64,000 nucleotides of DNA. Origin: Steromphala cineraria. Taxonomy: Eukaryota; Mollusca; Gastropoda; Trochida; Trochidae. Below the pieces are notes generated by a model, which was not told the origin of the DNA, ran no database searches, and saw only the letters and a list, made by a program, of their open reading frames with translations. This document shows positions 23,863-35,795 of this stretch, one piece after another. The DNA lies in assembly GCA_916613615.1 (NCBI GenBank), contig OU744730.1, positions 34,519,315 to 34,583,314 on the forward strand, read 5' to 3'. Made by a program: the position numbers and the translations under genes. Numbering within the stretch: the stretch's first letter is position 1; the number at the start of each line of letters is the position of its first letter.

Positions 23863-24529
23863 TCTTCCTAAATCAAGCCCATGGTGCCTAAAACAACCTT
23901 CAGTCAATGCTAACCTGGCCTCAATGGTTGACAAACAGATGAATCCAGTCATTATCAAAGCAATTGCAGAAGATTTCATAATCTCAAATTACTCAGGATT
24001 CACACACATTTATACAGATGCCTCTAAAGATCCTGTTTCTGGGCGTGTTGGTGCGGCATTTTATGTTCCTTCACTCGATATATATGAAGTGTACAGACTA
24101 CACGACCAATTATCTATATTTGCGGCAGAGTTTACAGCAATTTTAAAAGCATTGCTTTGGGTTAAAAACCATGACCACGAGTCAATCATTTTTACAGATT
24201 CCTTGGCCGCTGTTCAAGCTATGCAATCAGGAGTGCAAGGCCAACGAAGTGATATTTTATATGATATATTTTATTTAGACACCTTTTTGAATACCATATA
24301 TATCAGTTGTGATATTGTATGGGTTCCAGCACACGTGGGTCTCAGTGGTAATGAGAGAGCAGATCAACTTGCCAAGTCTGCTCTAACAAAAGCACAAGTC
24401 AACGTATTGGACTATTTGCCAATTCAAAAAGATTACTTCACTGTTATACATAAAGCAATTTGCCAACTGTGGCAAAGTGACTGGGAATCATGGCACCAAT
24501 GCCAGACATATGTACAACTTATGCCCTAA
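23807..24529 (+). CDS. LINE ORF2 part 3: RNase H domain
   Basis: THIYTDASKDPVSGRVGAAF, FAAEFTAILKALLWVKNH, IIFTDSLAAVQAMQ and VPAHVGLSGNERADQLAKSA provide the Asp-Glu-Asp-Asp catalytic set of RNase HI. A third frameshift follows near 24480-24525. Confidence 0.92.
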   Translation: MQYASQCKILDIKLNASFNLPKSSPWCLKQPSVNANLASMVDKQMNPVIIKAIAEDFIISNYSGFTHIYTDASKDPVSGRVGAAFYVPSLDIYEVYRLHDQLSIFAAEFTAILKALLWVKNHDHESIIFTDSLAAVQAMQSGVQGQRSDILYDIFYLDTFLNTIYISCDIVWVPAHVGLSGNERADQLAKSALTKAQVNVLDYLPIQKDYFTVIHKAICQLWQSDWESWHQCQTYVQLMP

Positions 24530-24875
24530 AGTCACTAAGCACGTAAAGATTCGCCGTCAAAAGAGAAGAGATGAAGTCGTTTTGACTCGATTAAGACTCG
24601 GCCACTGTGGCTTAAATGCATACAAACACATTTTAGACAAGGATAAATCTCCTATGTGTCAGGGTTGTGCTGGCAATTGCCCAGAAACTGTTTTTCATTT
24701 TTTAATTGAGTGCGAGGGATATATTATCCATCGTCAAGAACTTATAGAGGTGGTGTCATCAAGATCAAGTACCTTCGATCTTAGGTCTATTCTTGGAGAA
24801 AACCTGCTGTATGGTGACATTCAAAGAGCCCTTTTAGATTACGTATGCAATACGGACAAATATGACTGCATATGA
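24477..24875 (+). CDS. LINE ORF2 part 4: C-terminal zinc-binding tail
   Basis: VVLTRLRLGHCGLNAYKHIL and then CQGCAGNCPETVFHFLIEC, the C-x2-C...H-x4-C cluster common at the C-terminus of RNase H-bearing LINEs. The stop is at 24873-24875, about 100 bp before the (CTAC)n tail. Confidence 0.88.
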   Translation: MTGNHGTNARHMYNLCPKVTKHVKIRRQKRRDEVVLTRLRLGHCGLNAYKHILDKDKSPMCQGCAGNCPETVFHFLIECEGYIIHRQELIEVVSSRSSTFDLRSILGENLLYGDIQRALLDYVCNTDKYDCI

Positions 24876-25001
24876 ATCTTTTTTAACCTCTTGTATAGTT
24901 ATTTTCTAATCTTTTAATCCTCTTTAATGCCGGGCGCATATAGGTCATTTGTTGGCCCAACGTCGCCCTTAAATTCCACCTACCTACCTACCTACCTACC
25001 T

Positions 25002-25046
25002 AAAATCAAGCTTTCATTGCACACACTCCGTGTGCTGATGAAAGCC
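25002..25046. repeat. Right arm of 45-bp inverted repeat at the DIRS right end
   Basis: Perfect inverted partner of 19003-19047. In the state before the LINE inserted, the arms would have been about 360 bp apart. The first nine bases belong to the LINE target duplication. Confidence 0.8.
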
Positions 25047-27170
25047 ACAATTACACGCACTGGTTAAATGGCAAGCTCTTGCACTTACAGCACGCACGGA
25101 AATATAAAGATAAAATGCTTTGTGTGCGATTATTTCTAAATACAGAATTTGGATAGTATACTAAATATTAACTAACAAACATTTTCCCCAACTTTTGTCT
25201 CAGACAGTGTTTGTAAAATATGAGTTTACAGGAGAGCAAAAGTGTCATCTTTCCAATTTGAAATCATTTTTAGTCAAAATGTTTGTTTCTAATGCATGTA
25301 GTATAGTATAAGAATAAGATGTAATTTCATTACGATCACAAATAAGTTTACATTTTATGTACAATATTTGCCTATCATAAATCCTTTACTAGTTATACCA
25401 AAGGTGATATCAAATAACTTAAATGATGTTATAAATCACGTTGTCTTCCAGTCCTAAACACGTGTTCATATTAGTAAGATTTTTGTGATGTATTTACGAG
25501 GTCAAGTTTGAAAGACATAGTTAATTCATCCTTTGTAGAAATTCAATTCCCCTTAGAAAATTACGCCGGAAAATTAAGGCAAAAATGCGTTTTATATTTG
25601 TGCTTCCTTGAGCACTGTAGACGAAATTGATGTTTCATGAAATCTGACTGTAAAATAGTCCACGTTTTAGTCCATTGTGTTTAACAGAGCTCTGAAGACT
25701 ATTTGGATTCTTTAACATAGCGTCATTTCAGAATTACATCTTGTTTTTGTGTTAGTTGTTAGAATTATATGTTTTTGACAGTACACAACCAATAACCCAT
25801 AAAACGACGACAACTCTAAAAGCTCATAACATAAAGTTATTTGTAAACCAACTGACTGATAAGCTTATTTGAAATTGTTATATACAGGGTACCAGCAGAT
25901 TTTTATATCTATGGGGGAAAGTTAAGCACCCCTAAGGTTTATTCAGCAGCAAAAGTTGCCTGATACTAAAGAGGAGAACATGTATATAAAAATAGTTGTA
26001 TGATGTGAAAGAACAACATTTTAGCATTTCAGGAAAACAGGATTTATTCAAAACACATTTCACATCTTTTGTGTATTAGCATTCGTAACAAGTTACATTT
26101 CTGAGAAGTAAAAGTGAATACTGCCAGTTGTACTGTGAGAAATGTCATTCTTCAAAACCAAATGGTCAAACTTTAGTAACTGCTTTCTAGTCAAAACTCA
26201 CAAGTTACACCACAATGAACCTTTAAATTCGCAAATTCTGAACACGAAAATACAAACTCAATAAAGAAGGTCTAATAACCAAATTTGGGTAACTGAGTTA
26301 ACTGTAATGACGCTCGATTTAAGGACAAGTTTTCAATGAACTCAAAATAACTCAAACATTATTCAAAATCGTATGATTTGTCAATTGAAAAAACAAATTG
26401 AAAATAAGGATGCATTTTCAACAACCCGTGACTTCTTTATTTTGCAAGTTATGTAATGGTCTGATGTTTGAAAGTCAAGTTGGTAACACAGATGTTCTTT
26501 TTGATATCTGAAACTAAAACTTGTTACGTAGCTTCATATTCAGTACCAGTTCAGTTTCAGTCGTAATTTCTTTAAATGTCAACATTTCTTTGCAGATATT
26601 AATCACAAAATGTACATCTTTCATTATAAGAGTGATAAATTCATTCAAAGAATCTGAACTTTCTCGTAGCATCACTTCTAAGTTTCGAATTTTAGGGAAG
26701 CTTTATTTTGTTTCCATATGTATATATATGTTCATTAGCGATATTTTCCAATTTTTGAAAACAGTACCAAATAAACAATCCTTCCTGTAGAAGCGTATTG
26801 CCATTGTTCACGTACTGCGATGTTATTGACTTTCAGAATTCCACCAATGTTCTAATGGCTTTGAAGTTTGAGGAACAACATTCGCTACATAAATAGAACG
26901 AATTCACCACAAGTTCCTGAAATGAATTTCGAAAACGAAAAGTCCACCCCTAATCTACATATTCTAATGCTGCTCTCTACAGTGAACTTGGAAGATATCC
27001 CTTATAAATCAACCGATTTCTCATAATAATAAAGTATTGGTTTAAAGTACAACGTTCAAACAATCACGTTTTAAAAATATTGATATCATGCTTGAATTAT
27101 GTACGAAAGACATTAAAAACTGAGGACATTTTATAATATATTTTATCTGTTCTATTTCAACATGGTTTGG
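25047..27170. other. AT-rich sequence without recognised genes
   Basis: The first part is probably the rest of the DIRS right end. The minus strand at about 26520-26690 holds an open stretch (KIRNLEVMLRESSDSLNEFI and on) that looks mildly coding-like, but I find no family or splice context. Confidence 0.4.
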
Positions 27171-27174
27171 GTTT

Positions 27175-27508
27175 TGTGTGGATGTTTCCTGAGTGTGTGG
27201 ATGTTTCCTGAGTGTGTGGATGTTTCCTGAGTGTGTGGATGTTTCCTGAGTGTGTGGATGTTTCCTGAGTTTGTGGATGTTTCCTGAGTGTGTGGATGTT
27301 TCCTGAGTTTGTGGATGTTTCCTGAGTGTGTGGATGTTTCCTGAGTGTGTGGATGTTTCCTGAGTGTGTGGATGTTTCCTGAGTGTGTGGATGTTTCCTG
27401 AGTGTGTGGATGTTTCCTGAGTGTGTGGATGTTTCCTGAGTTTGTGGATGTTTCCTGAGTGTGTGGATGTTTCCTGAGTGTGTGGATGTTTCCTGAGTGT
27501 GTGGATGT
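27175..27508 (+). repeat. 19-bp minisatellite, about 17.5 copies
   Basis: The unit tgtgtggatgtttcctgag is very uniform; a few copies have tttgtgg for tgtgtgg. Three units make 57 nt, so minus-strand frames show the 19-residue period THSGNIHTLRKHPHTQETS; these are artefacts of the repeat. Confidence 0.97.
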
Positions 27509-28329
27509 AAACCATTTTTGTAAAATATTTAAACAACGTTTGATTGATAAATTTGTACTGAAATGGGAAAGTGACATTTCACAAAGTAGTTAACTTGAAC
27601 TGTATAATGATATTAAACAAAATTTCCTCTATGAAACATATATATCTAAACTGTATTTCACCATGTCTTTCATTTAACGTTACACTTTTACTAATATTAT
27701 CTCATAAATGAAAAATATAAATTGACCGCTATTCAAATATCCATAGGTATAATGGGTAATGTGATTTTTGTAATGAACATGGAATATCTGCAAGTGAAGA
27801 TGAATTTCACTTTTATAGAGTCAAATATTATAAGTATTATAAGTCCAAATTTTTGGATTGTCCATTTAAGCATTAATTTATCAAGCTGTTGCAGTCTACT
27901 GATTAGCATACATTATTGTCTCTAGCTAAATGTATCAAACAATGTATGTATCGTTTATGATTAATATCCTGCCTCGTACTCTGCACCTACATAATGCACT
28001 GCAGATGAAGGGTTCAAAGAACCAACGGCTTAGATAAACAAACTCTGTTCTGTTCGAAAATAGCGTTCAACAAGATGCTTTCTAACAAACTCTCCTTTTG
28101 CTTTTGTCAGCAATCGGTAACAACCGGAGGAAATATTTTCGAATCTTTAGACATGTTACTTGCGAAGTGTATTTTCACGTTTTAGACCTATATTTTTTAA
28201 AGCAAACATGACCAAAATGTTTTGGTTTTTTTTGTTTATTTCCCAATTTGTAAACAATGTGTTTACATCTACCAGCAGTCATGTATATCATATGTATATA
28301 CAAATACACATTTTTCAAGAAAGTATACC

Positions 28330-30720
28330 CTAAATCATTTGTTTAAAAAGGTTGTGAAATGCTGACCAGAAAGTATAGAATTTGGCATAGTTGCAGTTTG
28401 AGAAAGCTATTGTCTTACTTGTCTGATAATAATCAGTGGTTTTCTTTTGAAGTGCTTTGAAATGTAAATGTTTGTTTGCTTTACTTGAATTGTATAACAT
28501 TATGTATTGTTTTGTCACCAGAGCAACAGCATTTAAAGGATTATTGTTTGCCCTTTTAAAACCCAAAATAATCTTTTCATTTGTGAAACGTATCTTGCCA
28601 TTAGCAACTGTACAGTTACATAGTTCAGTTACATAGTTACACTCACATAGTAAATGTACAATATTCTCTTTTTCTATTTCACAAAAACAGCAGAAAGGGG
28701 ATTCAGAATATCCAATCTCGTACAATTAACTCCTTGTTGTCAGTATATTATGTAATATTTTAAATTGAAGCCATTTCAAATTATATTTACCTTGCATCTA
28801 TATGCCATTAACTTATAATTGATTTTTTTTCTCTAGGATAGTCTGAAAATATTCTCCCATCTCACTGAACTTTGTATTTGAATGTTTCTTGCATTTAATA
28901 AATTTTCATAAATATAATTACTTGCTTGTTCTTTACTGTACAACAAACTTATCGAGCCATACAGCCTAGCAACCTTTTCACAGGAATTAAATTTCAAAAA
29001 CATTTTAATTGCATTTTGCATGGATAGAAAAGTTAGAAAATTGATATCGATATCATAGAATGTTTTGAATTATTCATAAGTAAAAAATTTCTCATTTTCT
29101 TTAATAAAATTGTTAACATATACTTTAACTTTATCCGGAATGTTTGTGTTAACAATGATTTTATCAATAATTATATTGTAATTGTGCCAAACTAACTGGG
29201 TCAATAAATCTGTTACATCGTTTATATTTGAATACTAGTAACACTTTTTCAAGAAACATGACCATGCACGCAAAACATCCTTCTAAAACACATTTCCTAC
29301 AAAAAGAATAATATGTGTAATTATATAATTAGCATCAGCATAAAGTATCTTCTGAACATTACGAATACAGTGTGATGAATGATCATACCATTTCTTATTG
29401 GTTTCAATCCTTTTAACTCAAGCTAGTTTCTGTACAGCTATTGTATATTTGATATTTGGAACATGTATACCTCCATATTTGGGTGGACAGGTCATTACTT
29501 CTCTTTTCACGTTATCCTTTTTGCCTTGCCATATAAATCCAAATCATTTTTTCTGAAAATCATCTATTTTTTTATTGTCTTATCTGGTGGATTTGGTAAG
29601 GCTGCAAAGAGGTGATAAAGTTTAGGTAAAACAAGTGATTTTATTTGAGTACAACGTTTTGCCCATAGGAGTTCGAATTGACCACATATTCATCTCATTT
29701 TTAATACTTTCTAATTTGTCACTATAATTTGTTTCAACAATATCTACATCAAAGTCAATTCCTAATACCTTGAAATTTGTTTGTGACCAATTAAAATTAA
29801 TATCATGACATAGTTTTATCGAGTTCGCTTTTTAGATCCAATCCATGTTAGTCTGGGTTTCTCTGTATTTACCTTAAGTCTACAAAATATGGCAAAATTA
29901 TTCAATATGTTTACAACTGTGTACAAACATTTCTCAGATCCATCTAGTATTAAAGTAGTATCGTCTGCAAATTGTGATAGAATATGTTCTATATTGCCCA
30001 TCTTTAGACCCTTCACCTTTAAAATTTTGTTCACTTCTTTTCGTATAGCTAGTATATTTCAGCACATAGTATGCATATCAATGGTGACACTGGGTCCCCC
30101 TGACGGCAGCCTCTAGTAACAGGGGGAAAGAGCTAGCAAAGCCATTTACTCAAACACTTTCATTGAAAAATAGTTTTATCCAAGCCTGAATGTTGGGTCC
30201 AAAATTAAAGAAATCCAGTACTTTAATCATAATTTGTCTATCTACAGAATCAAACGCTTTTTAGTCAATAAGCAGTAACAAGCCAGGAATTTGGTAAGTT
30301 GCTGTGTAATCCATTACATCATAAATAAGTCTTGTGACTCCTCCAATGTATCTACCTGGGACAAACCCCTTTTGATCCTCATGTATAACTAGAGGGAGAA
30401 CTGTTGCTGCTAACTTATATGATGTATCAAGAATTGAAATTGACCGCCAATTTTTCAAAAAAGATTTGGCTTTATTGGCTTAAGGCAAACATTATGAAAT
30501 CCGAAGTTTAAAGCATTGATAAGATATTTGTTTAAGTCTTTCCAAAAATAATGTAAGAATTCAGAAGTAAAACCATCAGGGCCTGGAGTTTTGTAACTTT
30601 TAATTTTCTTTATAGCCATTTAAGTTTTTTTTCAATTGAGAAGATTTTCCTCATTTTGGTATATCAATATTCCCTAAAAGCTTTTTAAGTTCAACAGTTA
30701 CATACTTCTCTGCAGTATAA
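28330..30720 (-). mobile_element. Decayed L1/Tx1-like LINE ORF2, 3' portion
   Basis: Minus-strand pieces in the right order: NWRSISILDTSYKLAATVLP and HEDQKGFVPGRYIGG (30261-30458), ILSQFADDTTLILDG (29816-30034, catalytic FADD), and the C-terminal CCFCEIEKENIVHLLCECNY zinc motif (28330-28725). EDQKGFVPGR and FADDTTL are typical of L1/Tx1-type RTs. Stops and shifts throughout. Its 5' side continues beyond an inserted CR1/L2-like LINE, at about 32260. Confidence 0.82.
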
Positions 30721-30730
30721 AATTTTTCAT

Positions 30731-32247
30731 AATAAGATAAGATAAGATTATGTCTTTATTGTCCCAAGAGAAATTTGTTTTACATCATATATACAGTTCT
30801 CCAGTTACAAACAAAGCAAACTAAATGTACATGATGCATAAGATTTGTCTAAATAAACATGAACACATCCGATTTAGTCACACTCACATTCACTTGACTA
30901 AAACAAAAATATGACATTAATCAATAAACTGCGCATTGTAGGAACGAACACTGTTTGCAATAAAAGAGTAGCGAAACCTGTTGGTTCTCCCAGTCGGCAT
31001 GCGCAGTCTGCGTCCTGAAGGTAGCCAAGAATATTCCGAAAAAAGAATATGTGATTGGTCACTTAAAATTTTATTTGTTTTCTTGGAAATTTGCTGCTCA
31101 TAAAAATCGCCGATACTTTCAATTGGAAGTCCAATAATTTTTTAAGCTGTTTTAATAATTTTTGAGAGTTTGTTTTTATTCTGAACAGACAGATTTCCGT
31201 ACCAGCTCAAGAAATTAAAGGTCAAGATACTTTGAATAAATGTTCTGTAAAATAACCTCAATATAGTTTGATCTATTTTAAAATGTCTCAATCTCCACAA
31301 AAAATGCAAGCGTTGCTGTCCTTTCTTATAAATTTTGTCAGTATTTTCGTTCCAAGAAGTTTTGAATCCAAGACAGTACCCAAATATTTGTATTCTGTTA
31401 CTCTTTCTATTTCACCATCATCTATAGTCACAGCATTTAATGTAGACTTCTTTTTCCTAAAATCTATGACCATTTCTTTGGTTTTCTGCACATTCAAAAA
31501 CAAAAAGTTTGATTTACACCAATCTACAAATTTTGAAATTTCAGTTTTGTAACACAGTTCAGATTCTCTAATCAGGCCCACCAATGCTGCATCATCGGCA
31601 AATTTGATTGTCATACATGTTTTTGCATTGGATACGCAATCATTGGTATACAATATAAACAAAATCGGTGAAATAACGCAACCTTGTGGAGCACCAGTGG
31701 ATGTACTTACAGTTGAAGACTGCACCCTAACAAATTGTTGTCTATTAACTAGAAATGAGTTGATCAATCTAATGATATTAGAATTTACATTCATTTTACA
31801 AAGTTTGTCAGTAAGTAGATGAGGCTGAATAGTATTGAAAGCAGATGAAAAATCAACAAACATAATTCTTACATATGTACCATAGCTTTCTAAATGCTGA
31901 TAGATATTGTGTAGCAGAGTTATTGTTGCATCTTCTACACCACGCCTTGCCCTGTATGCAAATTGTAAAGGATCAATAATATGGCTGACTTCACAAAGCA
32001 ATAAGTTCTTCATGATGCGTTCCAAACATTTCATTGCAACAGAGGTAAGAGCCACTGGTCTATAATCGTTATTAACGGTTGGATGTTTCCTTTTGGGCAC
32101 TGGGATAATTTCAGAGGTTTTCCAAAGAGTGGGAACTTCATGAGAATTTATCGAAATTTGAAATAGCTTTTGGAAGATAACAGCCAGCTGCATTCTACAC
32201 TCCTTAAGAACAATTCCAAATATATGCGAGCTTCTTCCACTATTCAC
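30731..32247 (-). mobile_element. CR1/L2-like LINE, 5'-truncated, inserted in an L1-like LINE
   Basis: Minus-strand ORF 31288-32247 carries KTSEIIPVPKRKHPTVNNDY, RPVALTSVAMKCLERIMKN, FAYRARRGVEDATITLLHNI, VDFSSAFNTIQPHLL, STGAPQGCVISPILFILYTN and FADDAALVGLI: a good RT core. After a frameshift, KKGQQRLHFLWRLRHFKID-like sequence continues to LPSGRRLRMPTG near 31000. It ends in (CTTAT)n at 30737. It appears less decayed than its host LINE. Confidence 0.88.
31288..32247 (-). CDS. CR1/L2-like reverse transcriptase domain (319 aa, partial)
   Basis: Open for 319 codons with the FADD active site (IKFADDAALVGL) and all upstream RT blocks. The endonuclease is absent because the copy is truncated. The reading frame shifts at about 31340. 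Confidence 0.85.
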   Translation of the reverse strand: MNSGRSSHIFGIVLKECRMQLAVIFQKLFQISINSHEVPTLWKTSEIIPVPKRKHPTVNNDYRPVALTSVAMKCLERIMKNLLLCEVSHIIDPLQFAYRARRGVEDATITLLHNIYQHLESYGTYVRIMFVDFSSAFNTIQPHLLTDKLCKMNVNSNIIRLINSFLVNRQQFVRVQSSTVSTSTGAPQGCVISPILFILYTNDCVSNAKTCMTIKFADDAALVGLIRESELCYKTEISKFVDWCKSNFLFLNVQKTKEMVIDFRKKKSTLNAVTIDDGEIERVTEYKYLGTVLDSKLLGTKILTKFIRKDSNACIFCGD

Positions 32248-32330
32248 TTTTGACCAGTAATTAATTCACCATTTTTATTCTCTAATTTTGTCATTGCTTT
32301 ATTAAGAAAATTCCTATGATCTAATTTCAA
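32248..32330 (-). mobile_element. Continuation of the L1/Tx1-like LINE on the far side of the inserted LINE
   Basis: The minus strand reads FLNKAMTKLENKNGELITGQ, the segment that precedes the RT in L1-type ORF2 proteins. It ends where the CR1/L2-like LINE begins, showing that the latter jumped into the former. Confidence 0.6.
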
Positions 32331-33117
32331 ATAAATATTTACAATATATAATATATATGACCAAAATGTTAATCACTGAAAACTATCGCAACCTTGCACC
32401 CCACATGGGCGGAACATTAGAGAGCAGTTGATTCTTATATATATAAACACTGGTCACTGTTTACATAAAAGACTTTAGGAGGGTTTTATATTTCTAAGTA
32501 GACGATTTTTATACGTAAATTGTATAAGACCTAACCCCATAGTCGACAGTCTTTCGAAAAATGTCCCCAAAGGTGCATGTTTCCAAGGTTGATTTGAAGC
32601 CCAAACCCCCTGAACCCTATTCAAGCACTGTAACCACTAGTCTAACGGACCAGACAGACGTTTATGCTATGTTTCTGTTGAGGTTCAGATTTCAGTAATA
32701 TTTTGATATCCAATTGCACCTTACTTCCCATTTTTAAATGCATACACGGATTCACTATAAATGTTTATAGTGTAACACCTTTTTACTTGTGATAATGTTA
32801 AGGATTCAAATTCGGTATCAACCACGTCACTTGTCCATTGTCATTAGTAAAACCTTAATTATGCTTTGCGCGTGCTTTTTGTGCCATGTCAATTACAAAG
32901 AGTCGGTTGAACACAATGCTTGTTTTGAAGGAAACGCTTTTTAATCGCATTTAAATCAAAATAAATCGAAATTGCCAAGTAATGAAATGATTGAACCTCT
33001 TGAACAACCCTCAGGATCCGCAAGTGGATGTTGTGTTAGTTGTAAACTAAATCTCTGTGAAAGTGCTGAAAGCGGCATTATATGTGAGAGATCGATTTTT
33101 CAAGAAAGATCAAGACC

Positions 33118-33226
33118 ATGATAACGCAATCTAAATAAATTTAGATCAACAGGTTTTATATTTGGTCATACATGTTGACAAAATAAAAAATCTGTTGATC
33201 TAAATTTATTTAGATTGATGATAACG
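33118..33226. mobile_element. 91-bp MITE with 26-bp perfect inverted ends and 9-bp target duplication
   Basis: The insertion 33127-33217 starts CAATCTAAATAAATTTAGAT and its last 26 nt are the exact reverse complement of its first 26. ATGATAACG stands directly on both sides (33118-33126 and 33218-33226). A 9-bp duplication suits Mutator-like elements; an 8-bp reading would suit hAT. Confidence 0.88.
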
Positions 33227-33859
33227 AGTTGAATAGTGAAATCACTCAACGGTCATTTTATGTGCACTTCGGTCAATTTGTGTATTTGCATGAGCTATAT
33301 CATTTGTGGATTTCATTAACGTCTTTCAACTGTATATACTACTTGTACTACCGTCTTTTCTGTGTTTAGAGAATCCATGAAATAAGGAGGTTATGTTGAA
33401 CTGAATTATGATAATATCATTTAGACCTATTCTTACACACGAAATCAATCATGTTATCGTATTTACAGTTTCATCCAAATATGTTCGTTCCCGCGGTGGT
33501 TCTTAGTTTATTTCTCTTCAATGTTCTCAATAACAAGGAAGTGAAAAATACTTTCACAAAGCTTTAAAGAAGCAGTTGATCCAGCACCTTAGTGTAGTTG
33601 TTCCGGTCGCAAATCGCCTCGAATTTCTAGCTTCGGTGTAGCAAAATCGATTCGAGGGCTCGCAACTGTGATATAAGCTATTCAATGGCTTATATATATA
33701 TAACGATCAAAAAAAGATAGAAGGTGTGATTGGATTCTATTCAATTTATTTTGATCATTTGATATGTTGAACTAATTGGATTTTGGATCACCTTTCATAA
33801 TAAGAATCTGATGTAATACATGTATATATTTACATATCATTTTGATATTTATTTCATAA

Positions 33860-35170
33860 TTCACAATTTAAATGAGCACGTAGGCCTCATGATCTACATA
33901 TAACTTTAAAACTATATGTTTGTTGATCTCCTCTTCTTCCATAAATGAACAAAATTTTATGTATATTTGGTCTAATTTTTTATAGAATTGGAAAGAAACT
34001 GTTATACATAAACTCATGTCCAAAAGAAACGATACCATACAAATCCCAAAATAACTCAATCCACTGCAGATTAATTCGACTAAAACATAGTAATATCATT
34101 TCTTCAGTAGTCAACTTACGTCTATGCAAAATTTTGAAACATTATCTTTTCATGTTTGCGAGAAACATGCATTTGAAAACATCATCGATCTGGAATCTCC
34201 TTAACTAGGCGAGATAGCAGAGAGAAATTGGACATTTTCGGTTGTTTTAAAACGTTCTAGTGCAGTGACGCGTCAACGAATTTATGTCAAATAAAGTCTA
34301 TTATATCAACAACATTTTTTTCTGACAAAATTTCAATACTTTATCAATTTTAAAGTTAAATGACAAAAGTTATGTTCATAAAACAATTTGAAATTTCGAT
34401 TTATGCACTCCATGTACATTTGAAAAGACACAAAATCAAAAGTATCTTTTCCTGAAGAATGAAAATGTGCATACTTCTTTACAAGATATATGCCTGTTAG
34501 ACACACTTAAATTCGACTCTGTCAGGTTATAGAATTTTGTTTCGGACGACTTTGAAAACTTGGTATCGTTTCTTTTGGACATGAGTTTATATTTATGATT
34601 AAAAGGAGACACAAAAGGCCAATTTAATAATTTACTGCAGGTACATTTTACTCAAAGAATTATCATTAAGTTCTAAAACACCGAAGAGCTTAATCCGTGA
34701 CCATGTATATCAACCTTAGATAGTATTTGTGTTTTATATTCAGTAGACATTTTACAGTTTATATCGAAATGAATTAATGTAATCTCAAAATATTTTACCT
34801 TCTTTGATTATAAGTACATTCAGATGCGTGAGCTGTCACCGATATGATTTTGTGTGATAATTCAAATAATTACAGTAAAATGTAGTAAAGCGTTTCATAA
34901 ACTAGTTTCCAAATACTTTCACGCAAAGTCATTTCAAACTTAATGTCATCCAAAAATTATTTTCAAAAATCTTAATCCATTTTTCGCCTGAAAATCGATT
35001 ACTTAATTTCATGCTTCACTTCAAACTAAAATTAATTTTCATAATACATTTTCCCATGAATTTATATAAATAAAATTCATTTTTTAATTGTTCATTTTCT
35101 CAGAAATGTCCAATATTGATCATTTGAGTACATATCCATTAAAAGAATGAACTTGGATAATGTTTAAGAA
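33860..35170. repeat. Inverted pair of related AT-rich segments, probably old LINE remnants
   Basis: Positions 34011-34040 and 34561-34590 share, in inverted orientation, ataaactcatgtccaaaaga followed by aacgatacc. Short frames with SFLLDMSL occur on both arms, suggesting two decayed LINE pieces head to head. Nothing is intact. Confidence 0.5.
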
Positions 35171-35795
35171 TCTATACTCGTGATTAATCCTGTACTTGTG
35201 TTGACCTCTGCTCTCTTTATCATCCCAACTCTGGGTTGTTCCATGCCATAGGTAAATCTATAGTTCTAAAACACCACGAATTTTAAAAAAGACGGTTTGG
35301 CTTTGTATCCCCAATTCATCGTTGCTGTAGGTCAATTCGTACCCAAAACGAACTCTAAAATATAATGTTTACGTTAATTCTTACCAACATTCACATTAAT
35401 GTTTTATTGTCATGTAACATGGTTTTTATTAATTATTACATACATGATCATGTCATAAACATTTGTAAAATATTACAATTCCTCGCTAAAGAAATAAGTT
35501 TCGTATGATAGTTTTGAATGCTTCAACTTGATTGCCTACTTGAGTGAAAGCTATGTCAGATCCTACTTTTTCTTCTTGGTCTTAAGAGTCGTCAGTGAGG
35601 ATTTTTTTAAAATATTTTACATGAAGGCGAATCAAGTGCATGTGGCCATCTCGAAATTTGCGTTTCCTAAACATACGCTCGGAATCCGTCTTTGCCGCGC
35701 AAAACTAGATTTCTTTTCTTTTTCACCGAATCAGGTACTCGTTGCTGCTCAAGTTGATACCAACCCGACGCATATTATAGTTCCTATGTCCGAAT

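Larger units (their letters stand above)
19400..25010 (+). mobile_element. Nearly full-length I/Nimb-like LINE with target-site duplication
   Basis: About 5.6 kb: 5' UTR, ORF1 (19818-21056), ORF2 with endonuclease, reverse transcriptase and RNase H (21053-24875, three frameshifts), a short 3' UTR and a (CTAC)n tail at 24977-25000. The 12-mer CCTAAAATCAAG is found at 19400-19411 and 24999-25010, flanking the element. The RNase H domain after RT places it in the I/Nimb/Jockey-type branch of LINEs. Intact ORF1 and few lesions mark a rather recent insertion. Confidence 0.92.

Noticed and set aside
27042..27577. Minus-strand frames with a 19-residue THSGNIHTLRKHPHTQETS repeat
   Set aside because: Product of a 19-bp minisatellite read in triplets; two frames show the same peptide shifted.
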